NCBI GenBank assembly: GCA_017744605.1
Contig: JAGIAZ010000001.1
Span: 186,001-250,000, forward strand
Direction of reading: 5' to 3'
DNA length: 64,000 bases
Origin: Sphingobium sp.
GTDB taxonomy: Bacteria; Pseudomonadota; Alphaproteobacteria; Sphingomonadales; Sphingomonadaceae
Shown here: in pieces, positions 10,382 to 20,556 of the stretch
How positions within the stretch are numbered: position 1 is the stretch's first letter
Layout: each line of letters opens with the position of its first letter
The notes under the pieces: generated by a model
What the model was told of the DNA's origin: nothing
The model's input: only the letters and a program-made list of their open reading frames with translations
Database searches by the model: none
Translations under genes and position numbers: made by a program

Positions 10382-11380
10382 ATGTCCAGGCGCTCCCGGC
10401 CCGCTACACCTCGCGTCATCGTCACGCGCAAGCTGCCGGACGAGACGCAGGCGCGCATGGCGCAGCTGTTCGACGTGCGTTTCAACCCGCATGACACCAA
10501 GCTGAGCCGTGAAACGCTAGCGGCGGCGATGCGCGAATGCGACGTGCTCGTGCCGACAGTCACCGATGATCTCGACGCGGACCTCATCGCCGGCGCGGGG
10601 GAGCGGCTCCAGCTCATCGCCAACTATGGCGCGGGCGTGAACCACATCGCACTGCGCGCCGCGCGGGCGCGCAACATCATCGTCACCAACACGCCGGGCG
10701 TCCTCACCGAAGATACGGCTGACATGACGATGGCGCTCATCGTCTCGGTGCCCCGGCGGTTGGCCGAGGGCGAGAAGCTGGTGCGCTCGGGCGAGTGGGA
10801 CGGCTGGAGCCCGTCCAACATGCTCGGCCACCGCATCGGCGGGAAAGCGCTCGGGATCGTCGGCATGGGGCGGATCGGTCAGGCCGTGGCGCGCCGCGCG
10901 CGGGCCTTCGGCCTCTCCATCCATTATCACAACCGGAACCGGGTAGCCGCCGCCATCGAGGCGGAGTTGGGCGCCACCTGGCATGCCGATCTCGACGAGA
11001 TGCTTGGCGTCATCGACATCCTCACCATCCACACGCCGCGCAACGCGCAAAGCGAAAATCTGATCGACCGGCGGCGGATCGGACTGATGCGCAGCCACGT
11101 CTATCTCATCAACGCTTCACGCGGCGGCATCGTCGACGAGGAAGCGCTGGTCGAGGCCCTGGAGCAGGAGAAACTCGCGGGAGCCGGTCTCGACGTCTGG
11201 AAGTTCGAGCCGCAGATCGACCCGCGGCTGCTGGCGCTGCCCAATGTCGTCATGACGCCCCATATGGGCTCGGCGACGCTGGAAGGCCGCGTCGGCCAGG
11301 GCGAACGCGTCATCGCCAATATCCGCATGTGGATCGGCGGCGACCGACCGCCGGACCAGATCCTCGAAGGCTGGGTTTAA
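10382..11380 (+). CDS. D-2-hydroxyacid dehydrogenase (glyoxylate/hydroxypyruvate reductase-like)
   Basis: NAD(P)H-dependent reductase of 2-oxoacids, cytoplasmic, 332 aa. It shows the Rossmann motif GIVGMGRIGQAVA, the catalytic Arg in LINASRGGIVDEEAL, and the catalytic His in TPHMGSATLEGR. The substrate loop NYGAGVNHI matches the glyoxylate/hydroxypyruvate reductase branch. The ATG at 10382 is chosen because the family starts just before the first beta strand (PRVIVTRKLP); the longer frame upstream overlaps the divergent SH3 gene. A short perfect hairpin at 11384-11403 follows the stop. Exact substrate not established. Confidence 0.92.
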   Translation: MSRRSRPATPRVIVTRKLPDETQARMAQLFDVRFNPHDTKLSRETLAAAMRECDVLVPTVTDDLDADLIAGAGERLQLIANYGAGVNHIALRAARARNIIVTNTPGVLTEDTADMTMALIVSVPRRLAEGEKLVRSGEWDGWSPSNMLGHRIGGKALGIVGMGRIGQAVARRARAFGLSIHYHNRNRVAAAIEAELGATWHADLDEMLGVIDILTIHTPRNAQSENLIDRRRIGLMRSHVYLINASRGGIVDEEALVEALEQEKLAGAGLDVWKFEPQIDPRLLALPNVVMTPHMGSATLEGRVGQGERVIANIRMWIGGDRPPDQILEGWV

Positions 11381-11383
11381 ACT

Positions 11384-11403
11384 GTTCCTGCTTTCGCAGG
11401 AAC
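11384..11403. terminator. Hairpin after the dehydrogenase gene
   Basis: Perfect 8-bp inverted repeat GTTCCTGC/GCAGGAAC with a TTTC loop, 3 nt past the stop at 11380. There is no strong T-run, so it may be a rho-type end or a short dispersed palindrome rather than a classical terminator. It lies between convergent genes. Confidence 0.45.
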
Positions 11404-11434
11404 ATTGCCTTGCTCCGATCGATGAGGTTCCGCC

Positions 11435-11818
11435 TCAACATTCCCGGAAGCGCGCCGACTTGATGTGAGTGAACTTGTCGTCGGCATTATATTTGTAGAG
11501 CACGAGGCTTTCGATCTCCCGCACGTCACCGGCCATGGTGGGCCACAGCTCGAAGTCGGGCCAGTCCTTGAAGGTCGTGAACTTGGTGTAGACGTGCAGG
11601 CCGATCCCGTCCGGCGCGACGGCGATGTCGATGATGCGCAGATCCTCCTTGATGTGCGCCTTGACCGGCCGGTAGAAGTCGACAATGCCCTGCTTGCCGA
11701 CGATCCGCTTGCGGTCGCCGAGGTTGAAGTCGACATCGTCGGCATAGAAGCTCGAAAAGCCGTCGAAATCGTCATTGTTGAAGGCGTCGATATAGCGCTG
11801 GAAATCATCGCGTGTCAT
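11435..11818 (-). CDS. NTF2-like (SnoaL-type) protein
   Basis: 127 aa cone-shaped alpha+beta fold of the NTF2/SnoaL superfamily. The N-terminal helix RYIDAFNNDDFDGFSSFYADDVDFNL is the usual 'distribution plus decline' pattern, followed by four strands with KFTTF and ESLVLYKYN. ATG at 11818 is chosen over the TTG at 11839 because GGGGAG sits about 9 nt before it. The gene follows pobA on the same strand after 33 nt, suggesting an operon; the role could be a small lyase, isomerase or binding protein acting on a ring-hydroxylation product. Function is otherwise unknown. Confidence 0.82.
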   Translation of the reverse strand: MTRDDFQRYIDAFNNDDFDGFSSFYADDVDFNLGDRKRIVGKQGIVDFYRPVKAHIKEDLRIIDIAVAPDGIGLHVYTKFTTFKDWPDFELWPTMAGDVREIESLVLYKYNADDKFTHIKSARFREC

Positions 11819-11851
11819 GCTGATCGTCTCCCCTGTCAATCACGGCTGGGG

Positions 11852-13385
<1,534 letters not shown>

Positions 13386-14411
13386 TTGATTCACGAAAAG
13401 ATCTTCCGGGCGCAGGGCAAGAAGCTGATTTCGCTCGTGATCCCCTGCTACAACGAGCAGGAGGTCATCGGGGAAACGCTCGACCGCCTGGCGCAGCTCT
13501 GCAAGACCCTCCATGACTATGCGTTCGAAATTGTCTGCGTGGACGACGGGTCACGCGACAAGACCTACGAGCTTCTTTGTGCCGCCGCCGAAACCATGCC
13601 GGACTTGCGCATCGTCAAATTCTCCCGCAACTTCGGCCACCAGATCGCCGTGACAGCCGGTATCGACGCCGCCGGTGGCGACGCCATCGTCCTGATCGAC
13701 GCCGATCTCCAGGACCCGCCCGAAATCGTCAGCCAGATGATCGCCAAATGGGAAGAGGGCTTCGATGTCATCTATGGCGTGCGCACATCGCGCGCCGGCG
13801 AAAGCGCATTCAAGCAGGTCTCGGCGCGCGGCTTCTACCGTTTCCTCAACACCCTCTCGGAAGTGCCGATCCCGCTCGACACCGGCGATTTCCGCCTGAT
13901 GAGCCGGCCGGTCGTCGAAGTCCTCAAATCCATGCCCGAACGTCATCGCTTCGTGCGCGGCATGGTCGCCTGGATCGGCTTCAAGCAGACCGCCCTGCCC
14001 TATGAACGCGCCGAGCGCTTCGCGGGCGAGTCCAAATATCCGCTGCGCAAGATGGTGCGCTTCGCGATGGACGGCATATTGTCCTTCTCGACCAAGCCGC
14101 TGCGCCTCGCGGTCGGCCTGGGCCTGACCTCGGCCGCCCTCGCCATGCTGGGCATCGCCTATGCGCTCGCGCTCAGGATTTTCAGCTCGGTATGGGTGGA
14201 GGGCTGGACGGCTCTCATGATCGCCGTGCTGTTCATGGGCGGCGTGCAGCTGCTCTCGCTCGGCATCATCGGCGAGTATATCGGCCGCATCTACAGCGAG
14301 GTGAAGCGCCGCCCGCTGTACATCGTCGATGAAAAGGTCGGATTCGCGGGACCTGCGATGCTGCCGCGCAAGGCCCGCGCCAAGTCGTTCGCCCCGTCCG
14401 AGCACCGATGA
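13386..14411 (+). CDS. GT2 glycosyltransferase with C-terminal membrane helices (polyprenyl-phosphate type)
   Basis: 341 aa. N-terminal GT-A domain: LVIPCYNEQEVI, VDDGSRDKT, and the DxD-like LIDADLQDPPE (about residue 105). The C-terminus holds two membrane helices (about residues 235-290) ending YIGRIYSEVKRRP, as in DPM1/ArnC/GtrB enzymes that load a sugar on undecaprenyl phosphate on the cytoplasmic face. The start is the TTG at 13386, since the frame has no earlier suitable codon. It overlaps the next gene by ATGA, forming a tight three-gene operon with the flippase-like protein and flavoprotein. Sugar and acceptor not known. Confidence 0.9.
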   Translation: MIHEKIFRAQGKKLISLVIPCYNEQEVIGETLDRLAQLCKTLHDYAFEIVCVDDGSRDKTYELLCAAAETMPDLRIVKFSRNFGHQIAVTAGIDAAGGDAIVLIDADLQDPPEIVSQMIAKWEEGFDVIYGVRTSRAGESAFKQVSARGFYRFLNTLSEVPIPLDTGDFRLMSRPVVEVLKSMPERHRFVRGMVAWIGFKQTALPYERAERFAGESKYPLRKMVRFAMDGILSFSTKPLRLAVGLGLTSAALAMLGIAYALALRIFSSVWVEGWTALMIAVLFMGGVQLLSLGIIGEYIGRIYSEVKRRPLYIVDEKVGFAGPAMLPRKARAKSFAPSEHR

Positions 14412-15433
14412 CCCGATTGACTCCCGGACGTATCGTTCAACTCGCGGTCAGTCTCGGCGTCGCGGGCTTGTTCGTCTGGCTCGCCGTTCTCACGATCGAC
14501 GGGCCGGAATTGGCAAGCACCCTGGCCGCTGCCCGCCCGGGCTGGGTCGCGCTGGGCGTCCTCGCTTTCCTTTGCGGCTATGGCTGCCGCATCGCGCGCT
14601 GGCGCGCCATGCTGGTGCGCGACAATCCCGGTCTTGGCTGGCTGCCCATCTCGGTCGCCTTCTATGGCTCGATCGCAGCAAATAATGTCCTGCCGTTCCG
14701 TGCCGGCGATGCGCTGCGTGTCTTCGGCTTTTCCAGATATCTCGGTGTGCCGGTCTCGACGCTGCTAGCGACGCTGGTGGTCGAACGACTGCTCGACCTG
14801 CTGAGCCTGCTCATGGCGTTCGGGCTCGCATTGCTGTTCCTGCCGCTGACGGGCGGCGCGGCCGGCACGTTGATCGGCATCGGCGGATCGGGGCTCGTTG
14901 CCATCGGGCTCGTCGTCATGGCCGTCCTGCTCTTCCCCCAGATGTTCGAGCCGATCGCCCGCGCCTGTCTGCGCATCCTTGGCCGCGTCTCGCCCGGCAT
15001 CAGCGGCAAGCTCGGCGAATTCAGCGAGCGTGCCTTCGCGACACTGCGTCACCTCGCCCATGGTCCGCGCATGCTCATCCTCGTCTTGTGGTCGGCCTGC
15101 GCCTGGGGTTTCGAGGGCGCGGTCTTCTGGTCCGTCGCCCATGCCATTCCCGCCATGATCGTGCCCAGCGCGGGCTGGCTGTCCTTCCCGGTTGGAACGC
15201 TGGCGACCTTGCTACCCTCGACGCCCGGCTATGTCGGCACGTTCGACTTCTTCGCCATCAAGGCAGCGCAGGCCATGGGCAACAGCGCCGCTGCGTCCGC
15301 AGCCTTCGCGCTTCTCGTCCATCTCGTCATCTGGCTGCCGGCGACGGTCATCGGCGGCATTGCCCTTCTGGTCTGGAATAGCGCAAAGCAGCCGTCCAGC
15401 CTTCCGCAAACTCGCGAGCGAGCCCCTTCATGA
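14408..15433 (+). CDS. Flippase-like integral membrane protein (LPG synthase TM / UPF0104 family)
   Basis: 341 aa with about eight membrane helices starting at residue 8. The family pattern is visible: RWRAMLVRDNPGLGWLPISVAFYGSIAANNVLPFRAGDALRVF, then a VERLLDLLSLL helix. Members are membrane-domain relatives of lysyl-phosphatidylglycerol synthases and often accompany dolichol/polyprenyl-phosphate glycosyltransferases. It overlaps by 4 nt both the upstream GT2 and the downstream flavoprotein gene (ATGA at each junction). Reasonable role: moving or binding the lipid-linked sugar; this is inference from context. Confidence 0.88.
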   Translation: MTRLTPGRIVQLAVSLGVAGLFVWLAVLTIDGPELASTLAAARPGWVALGVLAFLCGYGCRIARWRAMLVRDNPGLGWLPISVAFYGSIAANNVLPFRAGDALRVFGFSRYLGVPVSTLLATLVVERLLDLLSLLMAFGLALLFLPLTGGAAGTLIGIGGSGLVAIGLVVMAVLLFPQMFEPIARACLRILGRVSPGISGKLGEFSERAFATLRHLAHGPRMLILVLWSACAWGFEGAVFWSVAHAIPAMIVPSAGWLSFPVGTLATLLPSTPGYVGTFDFFAIKAAQAMGNSAAASAAFALLVHLVIWLPATVIGGIALLVWNSAKQPSSLPQTRERAPS

Positions 15434-16755
15434 CGTCGAATTCCAGGGACATCACGATCATCGGCGGCGGATTCAGCGGTCTTGCCGCGGCATTCGACCT
15501 CGTTCGCGCCGGCCACAAGGTGACGGTTCTGGAAGCCGACAGCTATGTCGGTGGCCTTGCCGGCGCCTTCGAGACGCAGGGTGAGCGGCTCGACCGCTTC
15601 TACCATCACTGGTTCACCAACGATCTCGAGGTGATGGGCCTGATCGCCGACCTCGGCCTGTCGGACGAGGTGGTGATCAATCCGACCAATACCGGCGTCT
15701 ACTACAACCAGTCGGTGTTCAAGCTCTCCACGCCGCTCGACCTTCTCAAGTTCACGCCCCTGCCCTTCATCGACCGCATCAAGCTCGGCATCCTGACCCT
15801 GCGCGCCCGGCGCGTCGCCGACTGGGCGCAGCTCGAAGGCAAGGCCGCGGCGGAATGGCTGCGCAAGCTCGGCGGCGAGCGGGTTTACAAGGTGATGTGG
15901 GAGCCGCTCATGCAGGGCAAGTTCGGTCCCTATGCCGAGAAGATCTCGGCGGTCTGGATCTGGAACAAGCTCAAGCTGCGCGGTGGATCGCGCGGCAAGG
16001 CGGGCGAGGAGCGGCTGGCTTATTTCAAGGGCAGCTTCGCGCGGCTCGCCGAAGCGACGGCGGACGCGGTGCGGGCGGCCGGCGGCGACGTGCGCGTCAA
16101 TGCGCCGGTCGAGCGCTTCCATCGCAAGGATGACGGCCGCTGGGTCGTCGAGGGCTCCTGGGGCCAGGTCGAAGGCGACGAGGTGATTGCCACGCCCGCA
16201 CTGCCGCTCATTGCCGACATGATCCAGGACTGGGCGTCGCCCGATTATCTCGCCGCGCTGCGCCGCATCGACTATCTCGGCAATGTCTGCCTGGTCCTGC
16301 AGCTCGACCGGTCGCTGAGCTCGACCTACTGGCTCAACGTCAACGACCCCAGCTTCCCCTACGTCGGCGTCATCGAGCACACCAATTTCGAGCGGCCGGA
16401 GACCTATGCCGGCGACCATGTCGTCTATCTCTCGAAATATCTCCCGCACACCGAGGCGCTCTACCGGATGTCGCAGGACGAAGTGCTGGAATACTCGCTG
16501 CCTTACCTCAAGACCATGTTCCCAGCCTTCGACCGCAGCTGGATCAAGGCGTTCCATGTCTGGAAGGCGCGCTGGTCGCAGCCGGTGGTGGAGAAGCATT
16601 ATTCGAGCCTGATCCCGGATGAAGCGGGGCCGCTGCCGGGCCTGCACCTATGCTCCATGGCACAGATCTATCCCGAGGACCGCGGCACCAACTACGCTAT
16701 TCGCGAAGGCCGCAAGCTCGCCGCCAAGATCGCGAGCGCAGGTTCGGCCGCCTGA
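15430..16755 (+). CDS. FAD-dependent amine-oxidase/UDP-galactopyranose-mutase-like flavoprotein
   Basis: 441 aa. The N-terminal dinucleotide motif IIGGGFSGLAAAFDL is followed by VTVLEADSYVGGLAGAF, a GG doublet typical of protoporphyrinogen oxidase / UGM-like enzymes. It then has DRFYHHWF and a C-terminal FAD motif near LHLCSMAQIYPEDRGTNYAIREGRKLA. Homologues of this type ('NAD(P)-binding Rossmann-like') are often found beside GT2 and flippase genes. The likely substrate is a sugar nucleotide or lipid-linked sugar, but no active-site proof is visible. It ends 4 nt before the convergent acyltransferase. Confidence 0.87.
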   Translation: MTSNSRDITIIGGGFSGLAAAFDLVRAGHKVTVLEADSYVGGLAGAFETQGERLDRFYHHWFTNDLEVMGLIADLGLSDEVVINPTNTGVYYNQSVFKLSTPLDLLKFTPLPFIDRIKLGILTLRARRVADWAQLEGKAAAEWLRKLGGERVYKVMWEPLMQGKFGPYAEKISAVWIWNKLKLRGGSRGKAGEERLAYFKGSFARLAEATADAVRAAGGDVRVNAPVERFHRKDDGRWVVEGSWGQVEGDEVIATPALPLIADMIQDWASPDYLAALRRIDYLGNVCLVLQLDRSLSSTYWLNVNDPSFPYVGVIEHTNFERPETYAGDHVVYLSKYLPHTEALYRMSQDEVLEYSLPYLKTMFPAFDRSWIKAFHVWKARWSQPVVEKHYSSLIPDEAGPLPGLHLCSMAQIYPEDRGTNYAIREGRKLAAKIASAGSAA

Positions 16756-16759
16756 GGCG

Positions 16760-17841
16760 TCAGGGCGCCGGGTTGGCGCCGACCGGAGCGGGCTTGACGC
16801 CCCATTGGTTGCGCAGATATTTTTGCGCCGGCCTCTCGATCAGGCGCCAGGTCACATGCGAAACGAGAAGCACCGCCGCCAGGCCAATCGTCATCTCAAT
16901 AGCCCGCGTCGCATAAGGGTCGAAGCCCAGGCGCGGAAGAACCCGGGGCGCGACGACATGCCAGCTCTCCAGCACCCAGAAATGGTTGAGATAGACCGAA
17001 TAGCTGACCTCGCCCAGCCAGACGAGCAGTGGCCATTTGAGAGGAACGCAGAGCGCGCCCTTGTCCGGCCAGGTCGCGGCGACCAGCAGGATAAAGCCCG
17101 GAATCGCGAAAACGTCGTTCCAGCCGGTAGCGATCGCGGTCAGTGCCAGGAGCAGGCCCGTAAGCTGCGCGGCACTCAGATATTTCGATGAAGCGATCCG
17201 GTCGCGCCCGGCGCAGATCGCCATGCCGATCGAAAAGCCAGCGAGGCATCGCAGAATGGCAACCCCGCTCACGATATCGAGAACGCCCGTCGTCGCTGCA
17301 ATCCAGAGATAGAAGGCGGCCGCCGCGGCCAGATAGGGCCAGCGCCCGCCCAGCGCCATCAGCGGAAACAGCGCATAGGCGACCGCCTCGGTGCTAATCG
17401 ACCAGGTCGGCGTGTTCCAACCTACCTCGCCGCCAAAACCATTTAGCAGCGTATATTGGAGGCCGAGCGTGGTCAGGCTGCTGGACGACCAGCGTTGCGG
17501 GTCGACCAATTGCTTGCCCAGCAACGCCCCCCCAGCGTTTCCACGGCGATGACCCCGACCAGCACGGTCAGCGCGAAGAAATGCAGCGGGTAGATGCGAG
17601 CGAAGCGTGCCTGCCAGAAGGCCTTGATCTCGGGCCAGCGATGGTTGCCAAGCTTCGCGGTATAGGAGATCACGAACCCGGACAGGATGAAGAACAGGTC
17701 GACCCACAAATAACCGCGGCGGAAGAAATCGACTTCCCAGAAAAGCCGGACATCGGTCCCGAACTGCATGTGATAGATCACGACCAGCAGCGCGGCGATC
17801 CCTCTCAGGGATGCGTGAGACTTGATGTAACTGGGCTGCAT
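16760..17841 (-). pseudogene. OafA-type O-acyltransferase split by a frameshift in a G7 run
   Basis: Acyltransferase-3 membrane enzyme (O-acetylation of surface glycans or lipids) in two frames. The first part, from ATG at 17841 to a stop at 17473, has LRGIAALLVVIYHMQFG (His of the family motif), DLFFILSGFVI and RIYPLHF. The second part, in another frame from about 17527 down to 16760, resumes at ...ALLGKQLVDPQRW and continues through NTPTWSISTEAVAYALFPL and six more helices to LIERPAQKYLR. The frames meet exactly at seven G (coding strand; C7 at 17527-17533); eight G would restore one continuous protein of about 360 aa. Either a sequencing slip, a phase-variable switch or a recent mutation. 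Confidence 0.85.
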
Positions 17842-17938
17842 CACGCGATGCTTATGGCGCACCGAAATGGAAAGCTAGTTAATCGGGCCATTTCGAGCCG
17901 AATTTGGTGCATGGGCGGGACGGCATCGTCCAGTCTCG

Positions 17939-18028
17939 TGGCGGAGAGGGTGGGATTCGAACCCACGTTACGGTTGCCCGTAAACCGCATTTCGAGTGCG
18001 GCGCGTTCGACCACTCTGCCACCTCTCC
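17939..18028 (-). tRNA. tRNA-Ser (CGA)
   Basis: Class II tRNA on the minus strand: acceptor GGAGAGG/CCTCTCC, discriminator G and encoded CCA, anticodon stem CCGCA/TGCGG with loop CTCGAAA (anticodon CGA). It has a long variable arm (TTACGGGCAACCGTAA) and T-arm GTGGG-TTCGAAT-CCCAC. 90 nt. Confidence 0.95.
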
Positions 18029-18164
18029 GCAGAGGACTGCCCGGCGCAACGTGGCGACCGGCGGCGTGTCGAGCGGGCGCTGTTAGCCGATGATTCCCGC
18101 TTTGCCAAGCGGGGAAGCGCAGTCGAAATCTTGTACTTCGCAATTGCGGCATTACATGCAGGCC

Positions 18165-18569
18165 ATGGACCAGCCCTCTAACGGGCAGCCGCCGCGCGAG
18201 CGGGGGGCTGCCTCCGATACCCTTCCCGCCGGCCTTCCCGACGCACCGCGCGTTTCTCATGCCCGATTCCGGATCGGCGACAGGGTGAAACACAGCATCT
18301 TCGGCTTCCGCGGCATCGTTTTCGATGTCGACCCTGTCTTCGCCAACACCGAGGAATGGTACGAATCCAACCCGCTGCGGCCCGACCGCAACCAGCCATT
18401 CTACCATCTGCTCGCCGACAATGGCGAACAAAGCTATGTCGCTTATGTGAGCCAGCAGAACCTGGTGGCGGACGATGGACGCGAACCGATCGACCATCCG
18501 GCCGTTGCGGCGATGTTCAAGCGGCTGCCGGATGGCGACTACAGGCTCGACGCCACGCGCTGGAACTGA
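18165..18569 (+). CDS. hspQ: Heat shock protein HspQ (YccV family)
   Basis: 134 aa; binds hemimethylated DNA in vitro and modulates Lon proteolysis in enterobacteria. The YccV-like domain starts at ARFRIGDRVKHSIFGFRGIVFDVDPVF and includes NPLRPDRNQPFYHLLAD and YVSQQNLVADD. The N-terminal 35 residues are low-complexity and less certain. ATG at 18165 has a CAGG just upstream, and ATG at 18156 is an alternative three codons earlier. Standalone between tRNA-Ser and the ABC permease (convergent). Confidence 0.9.
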   Translation: MDQPSNGQPPRERGAASDTLPAGLPDAPRVSHARFRIGDRVKHSIFGFRGIVFDVDPVFANTEEWYESNPLRPDRNQPFYHLLADNGEQSYVAYVSQQNLVADDGREPIDHPAVAAMFKRLPDGDYRLDATRWN

Positions 18570-18584
18570 ACGGCTGCGGCCTGA

Positions 18585-19427
18585 TCAGGCCTTGATCTTC
18601 CAGCCCCTCGCCAACGCCCGATAGCAGGCGAAGGCCAGCACGGCGTTGAGCGCGAGCAATCCGATCGCGCCTGTCATGACGTGGGAGTCCGCGGCCGACA
18701 GGAAGCCATAACGGAAGCCGGAAATCGCGTAGAAGAACGGATTGGCGTGGCTGATCCCCTGGAACAGCGGCGCCAGGCGGTCGATCGAATAGAAGGTGCC
18801 GGAGAGCAGCGACGCCGGCGCGACCACGAAATTGGCGATCGCCGCGGCATGATCGAACTTCTCGGCCCAGATCGACGTCAGGATGCCGATGAAGCTCAAC
18901 AGCGCCGACCCCATCAGGCCGAACCAGACCACGGCCCAGAGATGCGCGGGCCAGACATGGACGCCCGGCCAGAACAGCATGACGAGCCAGATTGCCGCGC
19001 CGACCATGATGGCCCGCGTCATCGACGAGGCGACCAGCGCCATGAGCAGTTCGCCGGCCGATACCGGCGGCATCAGGAAATCGACGATCGTTCCCTGCAT
19101 CTTGCCGACGAGCAGCGAAAAGCTCGCATTCTGGAACGCGCTCTGGATCATCGCCATCATGATGAGCCCCGGCGCCACGAAATCGGAGAATGGCACGCCA
19201 AGGACCTTGAGGCCGCCGCGCCCCAGAGCGACGGTGAAGATGACCAGATAGAGCAAGGTCGTGATCGCCGGCGCCCAGACAGTCTGGAGCTGCACCTTCA
19301 TGAAGCGGCGCACTTCCTTCATGTAGAGCGCGCCCATGCCGGCCCAGTTGATGTTGCGAATGACGCGGACGCCGGGCTCGTGCTGGATGAGGCTGGTCGC
19401 GGCAGGGGAATTGGGCTGCTCGGGCAT
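18585..19427 (-). CDS. ABC-2 type transporter permease
   Basis: 280 aa, six membrane helices, full ABC2_membrane pattern: GALYMKEVRRFMKVQLQTVWAPAITTLLYLVIF at the start, GLIMMAMIQSAFQNASFSLLVGKMQGTIVDFLMPP in the middle and a C-terminal helix ending RALARGWKIK. This is the YadH/NodJ-like exporter permease type. ATG at 19427 is preferred to a TTG at 19463 because homologues start near MPEQ. No ATP-binding subunit is adjacent, so the partner gene must lie elsewhere. Divergent from gcrA. Confidence 0.88.
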   Translation of the reverse strand: MPEQPNSPAATSLIQHEPGVRVIRNINWAGMGALYMKEVRRFMKVQLQTVWAPAITTLLYLVIFTVALGRGGLKVLGVPFSDFVAPGLIMMAMIQSAFQNASFSLLVGKMQGTIVDFLMPPVSAGELLMALVASSMTRAIMVGAAIWLVMLFWPGVHVWPAHLWAVVWFGLMGSALLSFIGILTSIWAEKFDHAAAIANFVVAPASLLSGTFYSIDRLAPLFQGISHANPFFYAISGFRYGFLSAADSHVMTGAIGLLALNAVLAFACYRALARGWKIKA

Positions 19428-19596
19428 GAGCGCTCGCCTATAATCTCCCGTCGCGCGCCGCAACGGAAAACCGGTGGGCGGGCGAGCGGATCATGGCATT
19501 GAAAATCGCATTGGAACGCGTCGATGCGACATGATTTGACCTTTACCCCCCGCGACCCCATATGGCGGCCGACAGCTAGCAAGGAATTCAAGATCC

Positions 19597-20292
19597 ATGT
19601 CCTGGACAGACGAACGCATCGACCAGTTGAAGACGATGTGGGAGCGCGGCATGACCGCCAGCCAGATCGCCGACGAACTGGGCGGCGTCAGTCGCAATGC
19701 CGTCATCGGCAAGGCCCATCGCCTCGGCCTGCAGGCGCGCCCGTCGCCGGTCAAGGCAACCGACAGCACGCCCAAGGCGGCATCCCAGCCCCGCAAGGCC
19801 GCGCCGAGCGCTGAGAGCGCCGCGCCGCGCCCGGCGCCCAAGCCGCGGGAAAAGCCCGCCCCTGCGCCGATCGTCGAGACCAAGGCACCGCCGGCCGCCG
19901 TGGAAGCCAGCGCACGCGAGACCGTTGCGCCGGCCCAGTCCGTCGCCCCACCGCCGCCGCGCATCGTCTCGGTCGGACCCGGCGGATTCCTGCGCCAGGG
20001 CCCCGGCGAGCTGCAGCAGCCGATCCCGCCCGCGCCGCCGCGTCGCCTGGTGCCGGCCAAGCCGAGCCCGGAGATTGCCGACAAGACCAGTCTGCTCGAT
20101 CTCAACGAGAAGATCTGCAAATGGCCGATGGGCCATCCCGGCGAGCCCGATTTCCATTTCTGCGGCGACAAGGTGAACCCCGGCTTCCCTTATTGCGTCG
20201 AGCATTGCGGTCGCGCCTACCAGGCGCAGCTGCCGCGCGGGACACGCCGTCCGCCGCCGCCGCTGCCCTATGGCGGACCACGCGTCCGCTAA
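19597..20292 (+). CDS. gcrA: GcrA cell-cycle regulator
   Basis: 231 aa. GcrA works with sigma-70 at promoters carrying methylated GANTC sites and is confined to alphaproteobacteria. The N-terminal helix-turn-helix SWTDERIDQLKTMWERGMTASQIADELGGVSRNAVIGKAHRLGL (residues 2-45) is diagnostic. A Pro/Ala-rich linker (about 50-165) follows, then the Cys-rich C-terminal sigma-binding domain with CKWPMGHPGEPDFHFCGDK and YCVEHCGRAYQ. The linker is longer than in Caulobacter. ATG at 19597. Divergent from the ABC permease; a terminator-like hairpin lies 147 bp downstream. Confidence 0.96.
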   Translation: MSWTDERIDQLKTMWERGMTASQIADELGGVSRNAVIGKAHRLGLQARPSPVKATDSTPKAASQPRKAAPSAESAAPRPAPKPREKPAPAPIVETKAPPAAVEASARETVAPAQSVAPPPPRIVSVGPGGFLRQGPGELQQPIPPAPPRRLVPAKPSPEIADKTSLLDLNEKICKWPMGHPGEPDFHFCGDKVNPGFPYCVEHCGRAYQAQLPRGTRRPPPPLPYGGPRVR

Positions 20293-20438
20293 GGCGCCCG
20301 ACAACGCAACGCGTGCGATGACCCGATCCGCATCACGCTGATTTGTCAGGCCGTGACGGCCGCCGCGCTCATGTGCGTCGGCACTGCTCCGGCAGCGCCG
20401 ATCATTCTGTCCGGACAGTTCCTCGCTACGGAAACATG

Positions 20439-20468
20439 AAAGTCGCCCCCAACCGGGCGGCTTTCTTT
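20439..20468 (+). terminator. Rho-independent terminator
   Basis: AAAGTCGCCC (20439-20448) pairs with GGGCGGCTTT (20455-20464) with one G-T pair, followed by CTTTAT. It sits 147 bp after gcrA, which leaves room for either a long 3' UTR or a short separate RNA. Confidence 0.7.
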
Positions 20469-20556
20469 ATGGCTTGCACACCAAGAAAATTCACGGCCTG
20501 TTTCGCAACTGCGACCGAACGATCCGCCATGACCCTCAAGAGCAAGAGACTGCCCG

